DNA of 64,000 nt, from assembly GCF_003865135.1 (NCBI RefSeq), contig NZ_BHZC01000001.1:8618001-8682000 (forward strand), given 5' to 3'. The DNA comes from Streptomyces chrestomyceticus JCM 4735 (GTDB lineage Bacteria > Actinomycetota > Actinomycetes > Streptomycetales > Streptomycetaceae). Position 1 is the first letter of the stretch. Each line of letters opens with the position of its first letter. The notes under the pieces are model-generated. The model was not told the DNA's origin, did no database searches, and saw only the letters and a list, made by a program, of their open reading frames with translations. Below are positions 8,934 to 17,697 of the stretch, piece after piece. A program made the translations under genes and the position numbers.

Positions 8934-8988
8934 CCGGTTCCTGCGGGTGGGGGCGTGCAGGAACCGGTAGTTCCAGGGGCCCGGAACT
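8934..8988 (-). terminator. Tandem hairpins downstream of uppP
   Basis: Two inverted repeats follow the uppP stop on the minus strand. The nearer has 6-bp arms AGTTCC/GGAACT (8969-8974 and 8983-8988). The farther has 10-bp arms CCGGTTCCTG/CAGGAACCGG (8934-8943 and 8958-8967). No T-run follows, as is common for Streptomyces terminators. Confidence 0.6.
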
Positions 8989-8994
8989 GCCCCC

Positions 8995-9882
8995 TCAGCC
9001 CGCCGATTCGCCCGCGTGGGGGCTCAGGACGCCCGCGCTGACCAGGGCGAAGAGGGCGATGCCGAGCAGGATGCGGTAGATGACGAACGGCATGAAGCTC
9101 TTCGTCGTGATGAACTTCATGAACCATGCGATGACGGCGTAACCGACCACGAACGCGATGACCGTGGCGAAGATGGTCGGCCCCCAGGAGACGTGGCTCG
9201 CGGTGGCTTCGTCGCCGAAGGCGTCCTTGAGTTCGTAGACGCCGGAGGCCAGTACGGCGGGGATGGCGAGGAGGAAGGAGTAGCGGGCCGCCGCTTCGCG
9301 GGTGTAGCCCATCAGCAGGCCGCCGCTGATGGTGGCGCCGGAGCGGGAGACGCCGGGGATCAGGGCCATGGCCTGGCAGACGCCGTAGATCAGGCCGTCC
9401 TTGACGTTCAGGTCGGTGAGGGTCTTGCGCTGTTTGACGGCGCGGTGCCGGCCGCCGGACTCGTCGCGTGCGGCCAGGCGGTCCGCGATGCCCAGGACGA
9501 CGCCCATGACGATGAGGGTCGTCGCGATCAGGCGCAGGTCGCGGAAGGGGCCCTCGATGGCGTCCTTGAGGGTGATGCCCAGGACGCCGATCGGGATGGA
9601 GCCGACGATGACCAGCCACCCCATCTGGGCGTCGTGGTCGTGTCGCAGGCCGCGGTTGACGAGGGAGCGCGCCCAGGTCGAGACGATCCGCGCGATGTCC
9701 TTGCGGAAGTAGATCAGTACGGCGGCCTCGGTACCGATCTGCGTGATCGCGGTGAAGGCGGCGCCGGGATCGTGCCAGCCGGCGAACGCCGCGGTCAGCC
9801 GCAGGTGTGCGCTGGAGGAGATGGGCAGGAACTCGGTCAACCCTTGGACCAGGCCGAGGATGAAGGATTCAAACCAATGCAT
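8995..9882 (-). CDS. uppP: Undecaprenyl-diphosphatase UppP/BacA
   Basis: This 295-residue integral membrane enzyme hydrolyses undecaprenyl diphosphate to the monophosphate, recycling the lipid carrier for peptidoglycan and other envelope polymers; extra copies confer bacitracin resistance. The two BacA signature regions are present: GLTEFLPISSSAHL at residues 15-28 and GVSRSGATISGG near 178, with about eight hydrophobic segments. Length is usual for the family. Paired hairpins follow the stop. Streptomyces often have several uppP genes, so this may be one paralogue. Confidence 0.95.
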   Translation of the reverse strand: MHWFESFILGLVQGLTEFLPISSSAHLRLTAAFAGWHDPGAAFTAITQIGTEAAVLIYFRKDIARIVSTWARSLVNRGLRHDHDAQMGWLVIVGSIPIGVLGITLKDAIEGPFRDLRLIATTLIVMGVVLGIADRLAARDESGGRHRAVKQRKTLTDLNVKDGLIYGVCQAMALIPGVSRSGATISGGLLMGYTREAAARYSFLLAIPAVLASGVYELKDAFGDEATASHVSWGPTIFATVIAFVVGYAVIAWFMKFITTKSFMPFVIYRILLGIALFALVSAGVLSPHAGESAG

Positions 9883-10065
9883 CGAAGCTACGCTATCCAG
9901 AGGGTGATCAAGCGCTTACCCAGCAGAGACCCGGGTCAGGCGACACGAGGACGGAAGGGACGGGAATGCGTGCGTGCGGTCGGCGGGATCGGTGACCGGT
10001 CGAGGGGCAGCGTAGCGCCCGAAAGTGTCCGAGTGCTCAAAGGGCCCTTTCCGGACGCCTGCGGG

Positions 10066-10766
10066 TCAACGCCCCCGGAGTGACGCGCGCTTGCGCCACG
10101 CCACGAGCACCGCGGCCAGACCGGACACCGCGATGAAGGCCGTGGAGATCAGGAAGGCGGGCGAGGTGGGCGTCGAGGCCTGGGCGCCGGCGATGACGTA
10201 CGCGGCCGTGTTCGGCACGCTGCCGAGCAAGGTGGCCAGCAGGAACGCGCCCCACCCCATGCGGGAGACCGCCGCGCAGTAGTTCGTGGCGCAGAACGGC
10301 AGGCCGGGGAAGAGCCGGATCGCCAGCATGGAACGGAACCCGTGTTCGCTGAGCTGCCGGTCGGCGGCGGCCAGCCAGCGGGCGCGCAGGAAGGGGCGTA
10401 GGGCGTCCTGTCCCAGCAGCCGGCCCAGGGCGAAGGCCAGGCCCGCGCCGAGGACCGTACCGGCCAGGGCCGACAGGAAGCCGGACAGGCTGCCGAAGAT
10501 GGCGCCGGCCGCGAGGTTCAGGACCGGCCGGGGGACGAAGGCGGTGGTGCACACCCCGTACGCGAGGCCGAAGATCACCACGGCGCCGCCGCCGGCCCAC
10601 TCGGGCGGCCAGCCGTGCGCCAGCAGCCGCTGCGGCTGCCAGACGATCATCGCGACCGCGGCGCCGGCGAGCAGGACGAGGAGTACGGCGAGGCGGGCCC
10701 AGGGGAGAAGAGCACACGCGTGCAGCGCGCGGCGAGGCCGTCGGGCGTTGCGGCGGGTTCGAGCAT
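10066..10766 (-). CDS. TVP38/TMEM64 (VTT-domain) membrane protein, apparent frameshift
   Basis: This is a polytopic membrane protein of the TVP38/TMEM64 (SNARE-associated/DedA-like) family, probably involved in lipid scrambling or envelope homeostasis. The VTT core is clear: FVPRPVLNLAAGAIFG, GRLLGQDALRPFL, RLFPGLPFCATNYCAAVSRM and GSVPNTAAYVIAGAQAS. The main frame has no start before WARLAVLLVLL. An ATG at 10766 opens another frame (MLEPAATPDGLAARCTRVLF), which would join it if the G run at 10702-10705 had five bases. The intact product would be 233 residues. Either the sequence lacks a base there or the gene is recently broken. Confidence 0.82.
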
Positions 10767-10978
10767 CCCGGGAGCGTAACCGACAAGCGTGGCGGGGAGG
10801 TGTATTCGCGATCGCTGTGGGGTGAAGTGGGGTGGAGGGGGAGGTGGGGAGGGGGTGCCACGGGCGTAGGGGGCGGGGGAGAGCTGGGGCGGGGGAGAGC
10901 TGGGGCGGGGGATGAAGGCGGTTTCGGGGCGCTGATAAATCGTTCGACGTGGCGCGCCCCGCACGAGATCCTTGGCGC

Positions 10979-11191
10979 ATGTTCCGGCAGCCGTATCTCG
11001 CGCTCACGTCCGCAGTCGCGGACGCGCCGAAGGCTGCCGTCGACTCGCTCGCGGCTCTGATCGCCGCGCTCAAGGCCGAGGCCGGCGCGGTGCAGTCTCC
11101 CGACGCCGCGACCGCTGTGGCAGTGGCCACCGTCCCCGCAGCACCCGCGGCGGACACTGCCGCCACTGCCTCCGGCGGCGCGCGAAGCTGA
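10979..11191 (+). CDS. Small Ala-rich hypothetical protein
   Basis: A 70-residue reading frame begins MFRQPYLALTSAVAD. Codon third positions are C/G-rich throughout, and the first half (AAVDSLAALIAALKAEAGA) would form an amphipathic helix; the tail is Ala/Thr/Pro-rich. I do not recognise a family. No strong ribosome site precedes the ATG; a further in-frame ATG at 10949 is also possible. It lies 124 bp before tuf3 and may be part of its leader transcript. Confidence 0.45.
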   Translation: MFRQPYLALTSAVADAPKAAVDSLAALIAALKAEAGAVQSPDAATAVAVATVPAAPAADTAATASGGARS

Positions 11192-11314
11192 CCCTCTCCG
11201 GATCGACCGGCGGACCCCGCAGGGGGAGGGTCGGTGGGGCTCAGGGGTTCCCACGGCGGCATGTCACGCCGGCACCGCCGTATTCACCGCATTGCTTCGC
11301 GAGGAAGAACAGCC

Positions 11315-12490
11315 ATGCCCAAGACGGCATACGTGCGGACCAAGCCGCACCTGAACATCGGCACCATGGGCCACGTCGACCACGGCAAGACCACCCTGAC
11401 CGCCGCGATCACCAAGGTGCTCAGCGAGCGCGGGAGCGGTACCTTCGTGCCCTTCGACCGGATCGACCGGGCCCCGGAGGAGGCCGCGCGCGGCATCACC
11501 ATCAACATCTCGCACGTCGAGTACGAGACGGACACCCGGCACTACGCCCACGTCGACATGCCGGGCCACGCCGACTTCATCAAGAACATGGTCACCGGCG
11601 CGGCGCAGCTCGACGGCGCGATCCTCGTCGTCTCCGCGCTCGACGGGATCATGCCGCAGACCGCCGAGCACGTCCTGCTCGCCAAGCAGGTCGGCGTCCG
11701 GTACATCGTCGTCGCGCTGAACAAGGCGGACGCGGGCGACCCCGAGCTGACCGACCTGGTGGAGCTGGAGGTCCGCGAGTTGCTGACGGCGCACGGTTAC
11801 GACGGGGACCACGTACCCGTCGTACGCGTCTCCGGGCTGCGCGCCCTGGAGGGCGACCCGCGCTGGAGCCAGGCCATCGAGGCCCTGCTCGACGCGGTGG
11901 ACACGTATGTGCCGACGCCGGAGCGGTACCTCGACGCCCCGTTCCTGCTGCCGGTGGAGAACGTCCTGACCATCACCGGCCGCGGCACGGTCGTCACCGG
12001 CGCCGTCGAGCGCGGCACGGTGCGCGTCGGTGACCGGGTGGCGGTTCTGGGCGCCGACACGGAGACGACCGTGACCGGCGTGGAGACCTTCGGCAAACCG
12101 ATGGAGTCGGCCCAGGCCGGTGACAACGTCGCGCTGCTGCTGCGCGGTCTGCACCGGGACGAGGTGCGCCGGGGCCACGTCGTCGCGGCGCCGGGCAGCG
12201 TGACGCCACGACGGCGCTTCACCGCCGAGGTGTACGTCCTGTCCACGGAGGAGGGCGGCCGCCGCACGCCGCTGTCCACGGGCTACCGCCCGCAGTTCTA
12301 CATCCGTACGGCGGACGTGGTCGGCGACATCGACCTCGGTGAGCGCGGCGTCGCCCGGCCCGGCGAGACGGTGACGATGACCGTCGAGCTGGGGCGCGAC
12401 ACCCCGCTGGAGCCCGGACTGGGCTTCGCCGTCCGTGAGGGCGGCAGGACGGTGGCGGCGGGGACGGTTCGGACGGTCGTCGAGGTCTAG
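11315..12490 (+). CDS. tuf3: Elongation factor Tu, tuf3-type second copy
   Basis: This 391-residue GTPase carries aminoacyl-tRNA to the ribosome. G1 is GHVDHGKT at residues 19-26, the switch I region is [14 protein letters not shown]3 is [11 protein letters not shown] and G4 is NKAD; domains 2 and 3 follow, ending [12 protein letters not shown]. It departs from the abundant EF-Tu ([11 protein letters not shown] for the usual DCPGHADYVKN) and has Arg-rich changes in domain 3. That fits the divergent tuf3 paralogue known in Streptomyces, which is normally little expressed and linked to stress. The ATG at 11315 follows GAGGAAG. It stands alone, not in an str operon. Confidence 0.93.
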   Translation: MPKTAYVRTKPHLNIGTMGHVDHGKTTLTAAITKVLSERGSGTFVPFDRIDRAPEEAARGITINISHVEYETDTRHYAHVDMPGHADFIKNMVTGAAQLDGAILVVSALDGIMPQTAEHVLLAKQVGVRYIVVALNKADAGDPELTDLVELEVRELLTAHGYDGDHVPVVRVSGLRALEGDPRWSQAIEALLDAVDTYVPTPERYLDAPFLLPVENVLTITGRGTVVTGAVERGTVRVGDRVAVLGADTETTVTGVETFGKPMESAQAGDNVALLLRGLHRDEVRRGHVVAAPGSVTPRRRFTAEVYVLSTEEGGRRTPLSTGYRPQFYIRTADVVGDIDLGERGVARPGETVTMTVELGRDTPLEPGLGFAVREGGRTVAAGTVRTVVEV

Positions 12491-12539
12491 CCGGAACCGT
12501 CTGGCCGGGACATGGCGGTAGGCGGGCGCGGATGTGGGT

Positions 12540-12578
12540 GCGGGTGCGGGTGCGATAGGAGGTCGCGCCCGTACCCGC
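12540..12578 (+). terminator. Hairpin after tuf3
   Basis: An inverted repeat starts 50 bp after the tuf3 stop. The left arm, GCGGGTGCGGGTGCG (12540-12554), pairs with 12564-12578 at 13 of 15 positions around a 9-nt loop. No T-run follows. Confidence 0.6.
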
Positions 12579-12683
12579 TCCGGGCCCGCCGGTGCGCCGG
12601 GTACCGGAACAGTACGGCTGCCACACTGCCGTACGAAGCCGCTGTACCGCGGCGACCCGGACGCAACCGGAGAGGGGACCGCG

Positions 12684-13526
12684 ATGACGGGCACGGCGCT
12701 GGTACTGGGCGGCGGGGGCTACACCGGCATCGGATGGGAGATCGGCATGCTCGCGGGGTTCGCCGAGGCCGGCGTCGACCTCGCGACGGCCGATGCGGTC
12801 ATCGGCACCTCGGCCGGTTCGATCGTGGGCGCCCAGCTCACGTCGGGTCGGCCGGCACCGGACGAGCTCTTCACGCGGCAACTGGCCCCGGTCACGGGGG
12901 AGACCGCGGCGCGCATGGGGGCGCGGGAGCTGGCGCGCTTCGCGTACCTGGCGCTGCGCTCGCGCGACGCCGTGGACTTCGGCGCGCGGATGGGGCGCCT
13001 CGCGCTGGGCTCCCGCGCGGCCGCGGGCCCCAGCCGTCGCGACGCCGTCGCCCGGCGCCTGGTCAGCCACGACTGGCCCGCGCGCCGACTGATGATCACC
13101 GCGGTGGACGCGACGACCGGGCGGCGGACGGCCTTCGACGACACGAGCGGGGTGGACCTGGTCGACGCGGTGAGCGCGAGCTGCGCCGTGCCCGGGGTGT
13201 GGCCGCCGGTGCGGATCGGCGAGAAGTGGTGGATCGACGGCGGGGTGCACTCCAGCGCCAACGCGGACCTCGCCGCCGGATACGGGCGGGTCGTCGTCCT
13301 GGCACCCGTGGCGGCCGGCGGCGGGCCCCTCGCCACCGCGCGGTCGCAGGGCGCGGCGCTGGCACGGCGGGGCGCACGGGTGTGCGTACTGGTGCCCGAC
13401 CGCGCGGCCCGCGCCGCCTTCGGCCGCAACGTCCTGGACCCGTCGAAACGCGCCGCCGCGGCCCACGCCGGACGCCGCCAGGCAGCGGCACACCTGAAGG
13501 AGGTGATGGCGGTGTGGGGGGAGTGA
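12684..13526 (+). CDS. Patatin-like phospholipase
   Basis: This 280-residue patatin-fold lipid acyl hydrolase uses a Ser-Asp dyad. The oxyanion glycine loop is GGGGYTGIGWE at residues 9-19, the nucleophile elbow is GTSAG near residue 45, and the catalytic Asp is in WIDGG near 190. It probably hydrolyses acyl esters of membrane phospholipids; no signal peptide is seen. The ATG at 12684 has AGAGGGG 5-6 nt upstream. Earlier in-frame ATGs would only add a Gly/Ala/Arg-rich leader. Confidence 0.92.
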   Translation: MTGTALVLGGGGYTGIGWEIGMLAGFAEAGVDLATADAVIGTSAGSIVGAQLTSGRPAPDELFTRQLAPVTGETAARMGARELARFAYLALRSRDAVDFGARMGRLALGSRAAAGPSRRDAVARRLVSHDWPARRLMITAVDATTGRRTAFDDTSGVDLVDAVSASCAVPGVWPPVRIGEKWWIDGGVHSSANADLAAGYGRVVVLAPVAAGGGPLATARSQGAALARRGARVCVLVPDRAARAAFGRNVLDPSKRAAAAHAGRRQAAAHLKEVMAVWGE

Positions 13527-13614
13527 GGGGGAGGAGGCGAAAGGGGCGGGGAAGGCGGAGGGCGGCCGGTTCGAGGAGGGTCGCCGCGCGCCTTCGTACC
13601 GGCACAATGGGACG

Positions 13615-14640
13615 GTGGACGAAGCAGCCGAGCAGATAGCGGGGACGCCGGTCGAGGGCGGGGCGGTGGAGCCGGTCGAACAGGTCGGTCCGGTTGAACC
13701 GGTCGGGCCGGTCGGGCCGGTTCCTGGGGTGGTCGCTCCCCGCACCGGTGACCAGTCCACGGTGGAGACTGACGCCGATACCGGTACCGATGCCGGTACC
13801 GATCCCATCCCCGTCACCCGCGCCGTCGACTGCGGCACAGCCAAGCTGATGCCGGACGTGGACCGGCCGCGTGCCTGGCTGCTGACCGTGGACGGGGCTC
13901 CGCAGTCGTACGTCGACCTCGACGCGCCGACCGACCTGGAATTCGAGTACGCCCGTCGGCTCGCGGCCGTACTGGACGCGGCTGCTGCCCCGGCCGAGCC
14001 GCTCGACGTACTGCACCTCGGCGGCGGAGCGCTGACCCTGCCGCGCTATCTCGCCGCGACCCGCCCCGGCTCCCGCCAGGACGTCGTCGAGGCCGACCGG
14101 GGGCTGCTCGCGCTGGTCGCCGAAGAGCTGCCGCTGCCTCCGGACTGCGGGATCACGGTGCGGGCCGAGGACGCCCGTACGGCACTGGAAGCGGTGCCTG
14201 AGCACAGCGCGGACGTGATCGTGGCGGACGTCTTCGGCGGCTCACGGGTGCCCGCGCACCTGGCCTCGGTCGAGTACGCGCGCGCTGCCGCCCGCGTGCT
14301 GCGTCCGGACGGGATCTACGCGGCGAACCTCGCCGACAGCGCGCCCTTCGACTTCCTGCGGTCCCAGTTGGTGAACTACGCGTCCGTCTTCGGCCACCTC
14401 TGTGTGATCGCGGAACCGGCCGTGCTGCGCGGCCGCCGCTTCGGCAACATCGTGGTGGCCGCTTCCCGCGTCGAGCTGCCGCTCGCGCAGGTGGCCCGGC
14501 GTGCGGCCGCCGACGTGTTCCCCGCGCGGGTCGAGCACGGCGCCGCGCTACGGCGGCTGATCGGCGACGCCGCGCCCGTACACGATGCCCAGGCCGTGCC
14601 GTCGCCCCGCCCGCCGGACGGCGCCTTCAGTATCGGCTGA
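13615..14640 (+). CDS. Spermidine-synthase-like SAM-binding methyltransferase fold protein
   Basis: This 341-residue protein has a class I methyltransferase/polyamine synthase core: DVLHLGGGALTLPRYLA is the SAM-loop equivalent near residue 140, followed by VVEADRGLL and VIVADVFGGSRVP. Annotation in the family is usually spermidine synthase-like or fused methyltransferase, and the true reaction is unknown. The first 70 residues are low-complexity, with repeated EPV/GPV units and Thr/Asp-rich stretches not expected in the fold. The start is GTG at 13615; a later start after the repeat cannot be excluded. Confidence 0.83.
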   Translation: MDEAAEQIAGTPVEGGAVEPVEQVGPVEPVGPVGPVPGVVAPRTGDQSTVETDADTGTDAGTDPIPVTRAVDCGTAKLMPDVDRPRAWLLTVDGAPQSYVDLDAPTDLEFEYARRLAAVLDAAAAPAEPLDVLHLGGGALTLPRYLAATRPGSRQDVVEADRGLLALVAEELPLPPDCGITVRAEDARTALEAVPEHSADVIVADVFGGSRVPAHLASVEYARAAARVLRPDGIYAANLADSAPFDFLRSQLVNYASVFGHLCVIAEPAVLRGRRFGNIVVAASRVELPLAQVARRAAADVFPARVEHGAALRRLIGDAAPVHDAQAVPSPRPPDGAFSIG

Positions 14641-14682
14641 GTCCATACGAGAGGGGTCGGCGTCGGCCGGTCCACGGTGCCG

Positions 14683-16179
14683 CTACGGAGCCGAGACGGC
14701 GCTCCCGCTCCCAGCAGCCGACGTACCCGCAGCGCCGGCACGGCCCGCATCATCCGCATCGCCGACCGACGCCGCCGACCCGGCGGCCCCCTCCGGCGCC
14801 ATGGCCGACGCCCCGGACAGCCGGGAGCCCGAGGCAGGGCGGCGCCTGAGCCGCCGGACGTCCGGTACGCACAGCACGGCCGCCGTCAGCAGTGCGATCA
14901 GCGCGGAGCAGCCCCACAGTGCGGCGGTCCGCCCGATGAGGTCCTGCACGGGCCCGGCCAGCGCGGTGGCCACCGGAGTGATCGCCAGCGAGCCGAACCA
15001 GTCGTACGACGAGACCCGGGAGAACTTCTCCTCCGGTATCTCCTGGTGCAGCGCCACCATCCACATCACGCCGAACACTTCGAGCGCGATCCCCGTGCCG
15101 AACATGACCAGGAGGAGGACGGGCACCGGCACCGGCACGGCGAGCGCGGCCGAGGGGAGGGCGAGCGGGAAGACGCACAGGATGCCGGTGAGCAGGATGC
15201 GGCGGGGCTTGAGCCGCATCATGAGCAGCGCGCCGCCGACCGTGCCCGCGCCGAAGGCGGCCAGCGCCAGGCCCCACGGGCGGGGGCCGCCCAGGTGCTC
15301 CTCGGCGACCATCGGGCCGTACACCGCCTCGGCCGCCACCACGACGGCGTTGACGACCGCGAACTGGCCGATGACGGCCCACAGCCAGGGCCGGGAGACC
15401 ACCTCGCGCCAGCCGTCCCGCAGATCCTTGAGGAGTCCGGCGGTGGGCGCGCGCCCGGGGATGTGGTGGACGTCCAGGAAGGCGCGCAGTGCCCCCGCGA
15501 CGGCGAAGGCGGCGGCGTCGACGGCCAGTACCCAGCCGGGCCCGACGGCGGCGACCAGGGCGCCGCCGAGTGCGGCGCCGCCGATGTTCGCGCCGTTCAT
15601 GCTCATCCGGAAGAAGGCGAAGGCCCGGCTCGCGTGCTCGCCGGTGACGGTGGAGAGGACCATGCCCTCGGAGGCCGGCGCGAAGAACGCCTGGCCGGTG
15701 CCGCCGAGGGCGGCCAGCACGGCCATCTGCCAGAGCTTTGCCTCCCCGGTCAGGACGAGGACGGCGAAGAGGCCCTGCGAGACGCAGTTGAGCGCGTTCG
15801 CGGCGACCATGACGCGGTGCCGCGGCAGCCGGTCGGCGACCGCGCCGCCGATCAGCAGGAAGACGACGAGCGGAATCGTACGGGCCGTGGCCACCAGGCC
15901 GACGTCGGTGGCCGAACCGCCCGTGCCGAGCACCGCGAACGCCGCCGCGATCAGCGAACCGGCGCTGCCGAGGTTGGCGACCACGGCGGCGGTGGTCAGC
16001 AGGGTGTAGTTGCGTCCGGCCCAGGCGGGGCGGCGGAAGCGGCGGGGCGAGCCGTCGCGGCCGTCCGTACGGGGGGTCAGCACGGCCGCCCCTGGGTCCG
16101 CCACGGGACCGCGTGCCGCGCGGGATTCGGGTTCTGCTCGCCTCCGGGCGGCTGCTGACCTGGCCACATGAGCCACCAC
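14683..16179 (-). CDS. MFS transporter (EntS/MFS_3 type)
   Basis: This 498-residue major facilitator exporter has twelve predicted membrane segments. The loop 2-3 motif reads GGAVADRLPRHRVM, and the second half carries GAGTVGGALLMMRL. The closest general type is the MFS_3 group, which includes siderophore and drug exporters; the cargo is unknown. The first 40 and last 50 residues are charged or Ala/Ser-rich cytoplasmic tails. The start is a GTG at 16179. It converges on the methyltransferase gene and is divergent from a hotdog thioesterase gene. Confidence 0.88.
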   Translation of the reverse strand: MVAHVARSAAARRRAEPESRAARGPVADPGAAVLTPRTDGRDGSPRRFRRPAWAGRNYTLLTTAAVVANLGSAGSLIAAAFAVLGTGGSATDVGLVATARTIPLVVFLLIGGAVADRLPRHRVMVAANALNCVSQGLFAVLVLTGEAKLWQMAVLAALGGTGQAFFAPASEGMVLSTVTGEHASRAFAFFRMSMNGANIGGAALGGALVAAVGPGWVLAVDAAAFAVAGALRAFLDVHHIPGRAPTAGLLKDLRDGWREVVSRPWLWAVIGQFAVVNAVVVAAEAVYGPMVAEEHLGGPRPWGLALAAFGAGTVGGALLMMRLKPRRILLTGILCVFPLALPSAALAVPVPVPVLLLVMFGTGIALEVFGVMWMVALHQEIPEEKFSRVSSYDWFGSLAITPVATALAGPVQDLIGRTAALWGCSALIALLTAAVLCVPDVRRLRRRPASGSRLSGASAMAPEGAAGSAASVGDADDAGRAGAAGTSAAGSGSAVSAP

Positions 16180-16256
16180 GATAAGCGTCCGGGGTGGCGG
16201 GGCGGAACGCCGGGCGGGGCTTCCCCCAGCAAGCTACTCGTAGGTAACATGCCGCC

Positions 16257-16721
16257 ATGTCCTCCGAGACCAAGCCGTCGATCGGCGAAATGATGGCGGC
16301 CACCGTGCCGATGGCCCGTACGCTCAACCTGGAGTTCACCGAGACCAGCCCCGAACGGGCCGTGGTCCGGCTGCCCGACCAGGCGGATTACCACAACCAC
16401 GTCGGCGGCCCGCACGCCGGCGCGATGTTCACGCTCGCCGAGTCCGCCAGCGGCGCGATCGTGCTCGCGGCCTTCGGCGACCAGCTCTCCCGGGCCGTGC
16501 CGCTCGCCGTACGGGCCGAGATCGGCTACAAGAAGCTCGCGATGGGCCCGGTCACCGCCACCGCCGAGCTCGGCCGGCCGGTTGCCGAGATCGTCGCCCA
16601 GTTGGACGCGGGGGAGCGGCCGGAGTTCCCGGTGAACGTCGCCATCACCAGGGAGGACGGCGCGGTCACCGGCGAGATGACCATCGTGTGGACGCTGCGT
16701 CCGAACGCTCCCGCCGCGTAG
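16257..16721 (+). CDS. Hotdog-fold thioesterase-like protein (PaaI/DUF4442)
   Basis: This 154-residue single hotdog domain belongs to the PaaI/DUF4442 group of acyl-CoA thioesterases. The conserved helix start HNHVGGPHAGAMFTLAESAS is present, followed by the strands of the hotdog sheet (AEIGYKKLAMGPVTATAEL). It would hydrolyse an acyl-CoA or bind acyl groups; the substrate is not evident. It starts at the ATG at 16257, 77 bp from the divergent MFS gene, and is followed by a long perfect hairpin. Confidence 0.85.
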   Translation: MSSETKPSIGEMMAATVPMARTLNLEFTETSPERAVVRLPDQADYHNHVGGPHAGAMFTLAESASGAIVLAAFGDQLSRAVPLAVRAEIGYKKLAMGPVTATAELGRPVAEIVAQLDAGERPEFPVNVAITREDGAVTGEMTIVWTLRPNAPAA

Positions 16722-16832
16722 GGTCCGCGAGTCCCGCCGCAAGTTCCTCCGGGCCCGAGGCAACTCCACGCCCCCGAGGCGCGTCTCGTACGGAGAAATG
16801 GCCCGGTCACCGGCCCGCCGTCCGATGCCTCA

Positions 16833-16867
16833 CCCCGGCCCGTCGCGCCCGCCGCGACGGGCCGGGG
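16833..16867 (+). terminator. 15-bp perfect hairpin terminator
   Basis: A perfect inverted repeat with 15-bp arms (16833-16847, CCCCGGCCCGTCGCG; 16853-16867) and a 5-nt loop lies about 110 bp after the hotdog gene. It has no T-run, as is typical in this group. The stretch 16722-17022 around it otherwise holds only the leader of the DedA gene. Confidence 0.75.
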
Positions 16868-17022
16868 CCGCGACGCCGGACAGCGGGGCGGCCCGAAGAG
16901 ATCGAGTAGGCTTCCCGGGCGCGCCGTGGCGCGCGGACGCGGAGGAATCGCGATCATCGACGGCGTCGTCGGACGCCGGGCGGCGGCCCACGGGGGCCCT
17001 ACACCTAGTGGAGGATGCGGCG

Positions 17023-17673
17023 TTGCAGATGGAATGGCTGGAGACGGTACCGGCCGTGAGCGTGTACCTCCTGGTGGGGTTGGTCATCGGCCTGGAGAGC
17101 CTCGGCATTCCGCTGCCCGGTGAGATCGTCCTGGTGAGCTCGGCGCTGCTGGCCGCGACGACGGACCACATCGATCCGCTGGTGCTGGGTGCCTGCGCCT
17201 CGGCCGGCGCGATCATCGGGGATTCCATCGGCTATCTGATCGGCCGCAAGGGCGGACAGCCGCTGGTCAACTGGGCCGGACGGAAGTTCCCGAAGCACTT
17301 CGGGCCCGACCAGGTGGCGATGGCCGAGGAGAAGTTCGACAAGTGGGGCATGTGGGCGGTCTTCTTCGGCCGCTTCATCGCCCTGCTGCGCATCTTCGCC
17401 GGCCCGCTCTCGGGTGTGCTGAAGATGCCGTACTGGAAGTTCCTCATCGCCAACGTGCTCGGTGGCGTCGTCTGGGCCGGCGGCACGACCGCGCTGATCT
17501 ACTACGTCGGTGTCGTCGCCGAGTCCTGGCTCAAGCGGTTCTCCTGGGTGGGTCTGGTGGCCGCGGTGCTGTTCGGTGTCGGTTCGTTCCTCGTGATGAA
17601 GCGGCGCGCGGCGAAGGCGGCGGCCCGGCGCGAGGTGGCCGCGGACCGGCCGGCCGATGCGATGGCGGAGTGA
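17023..17673 (+). CDS. DedA-family membrane protein
   Basis: This 216-residue DedA protein is of the VTT/SNARE-associated superfamily; members transport or flip lipids and support membrane-potential homeostasis. Diagnostic segments are ESLGIPLPGEIVLVSSALLA, GDSIGYLIGRKGGQ and FFGRFIALLRIFAGPLSGVL. The start is most likely TTG at 17023, since GGAGG lies 8 nt upstream; an ATG at 17029 would be too far from it. A GTG at 17008 is the alternative. The C-terminus is a basic cytoplasmic tail. A hairpin follows 38 bp after the stop. Confidence 0.92.
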   Translation: MQMEWLETVPAVSVYLLVGLVIGLESLGIPLPGEIVLVSSALLAATTDHIDPLVLGACASAGAIIGDSIGYLIGRKGGQPLVNWAGRKFPKHFGPDQVAMAEEKFDKWGMWAVFFGRFIALLRIFAGPLSGVLKMPYWKFLIANVLGGVVWAGGTTALIYYVGVVAESWLKRFSWVGLVAAVLFGVGSFLVMKRRAAKAAARREVAADRPADAMAE

Positions 17674-17697
17674 CGGGCGGACGTTCCGTCACTTGAG

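Noticed and set aside
14677..16158. Long plus-strand frame opposite the MFS transporter
   Set aside because: The minus strand shows transmembrane segments and an MFS loop motif; the plus product is a compositional shadow.
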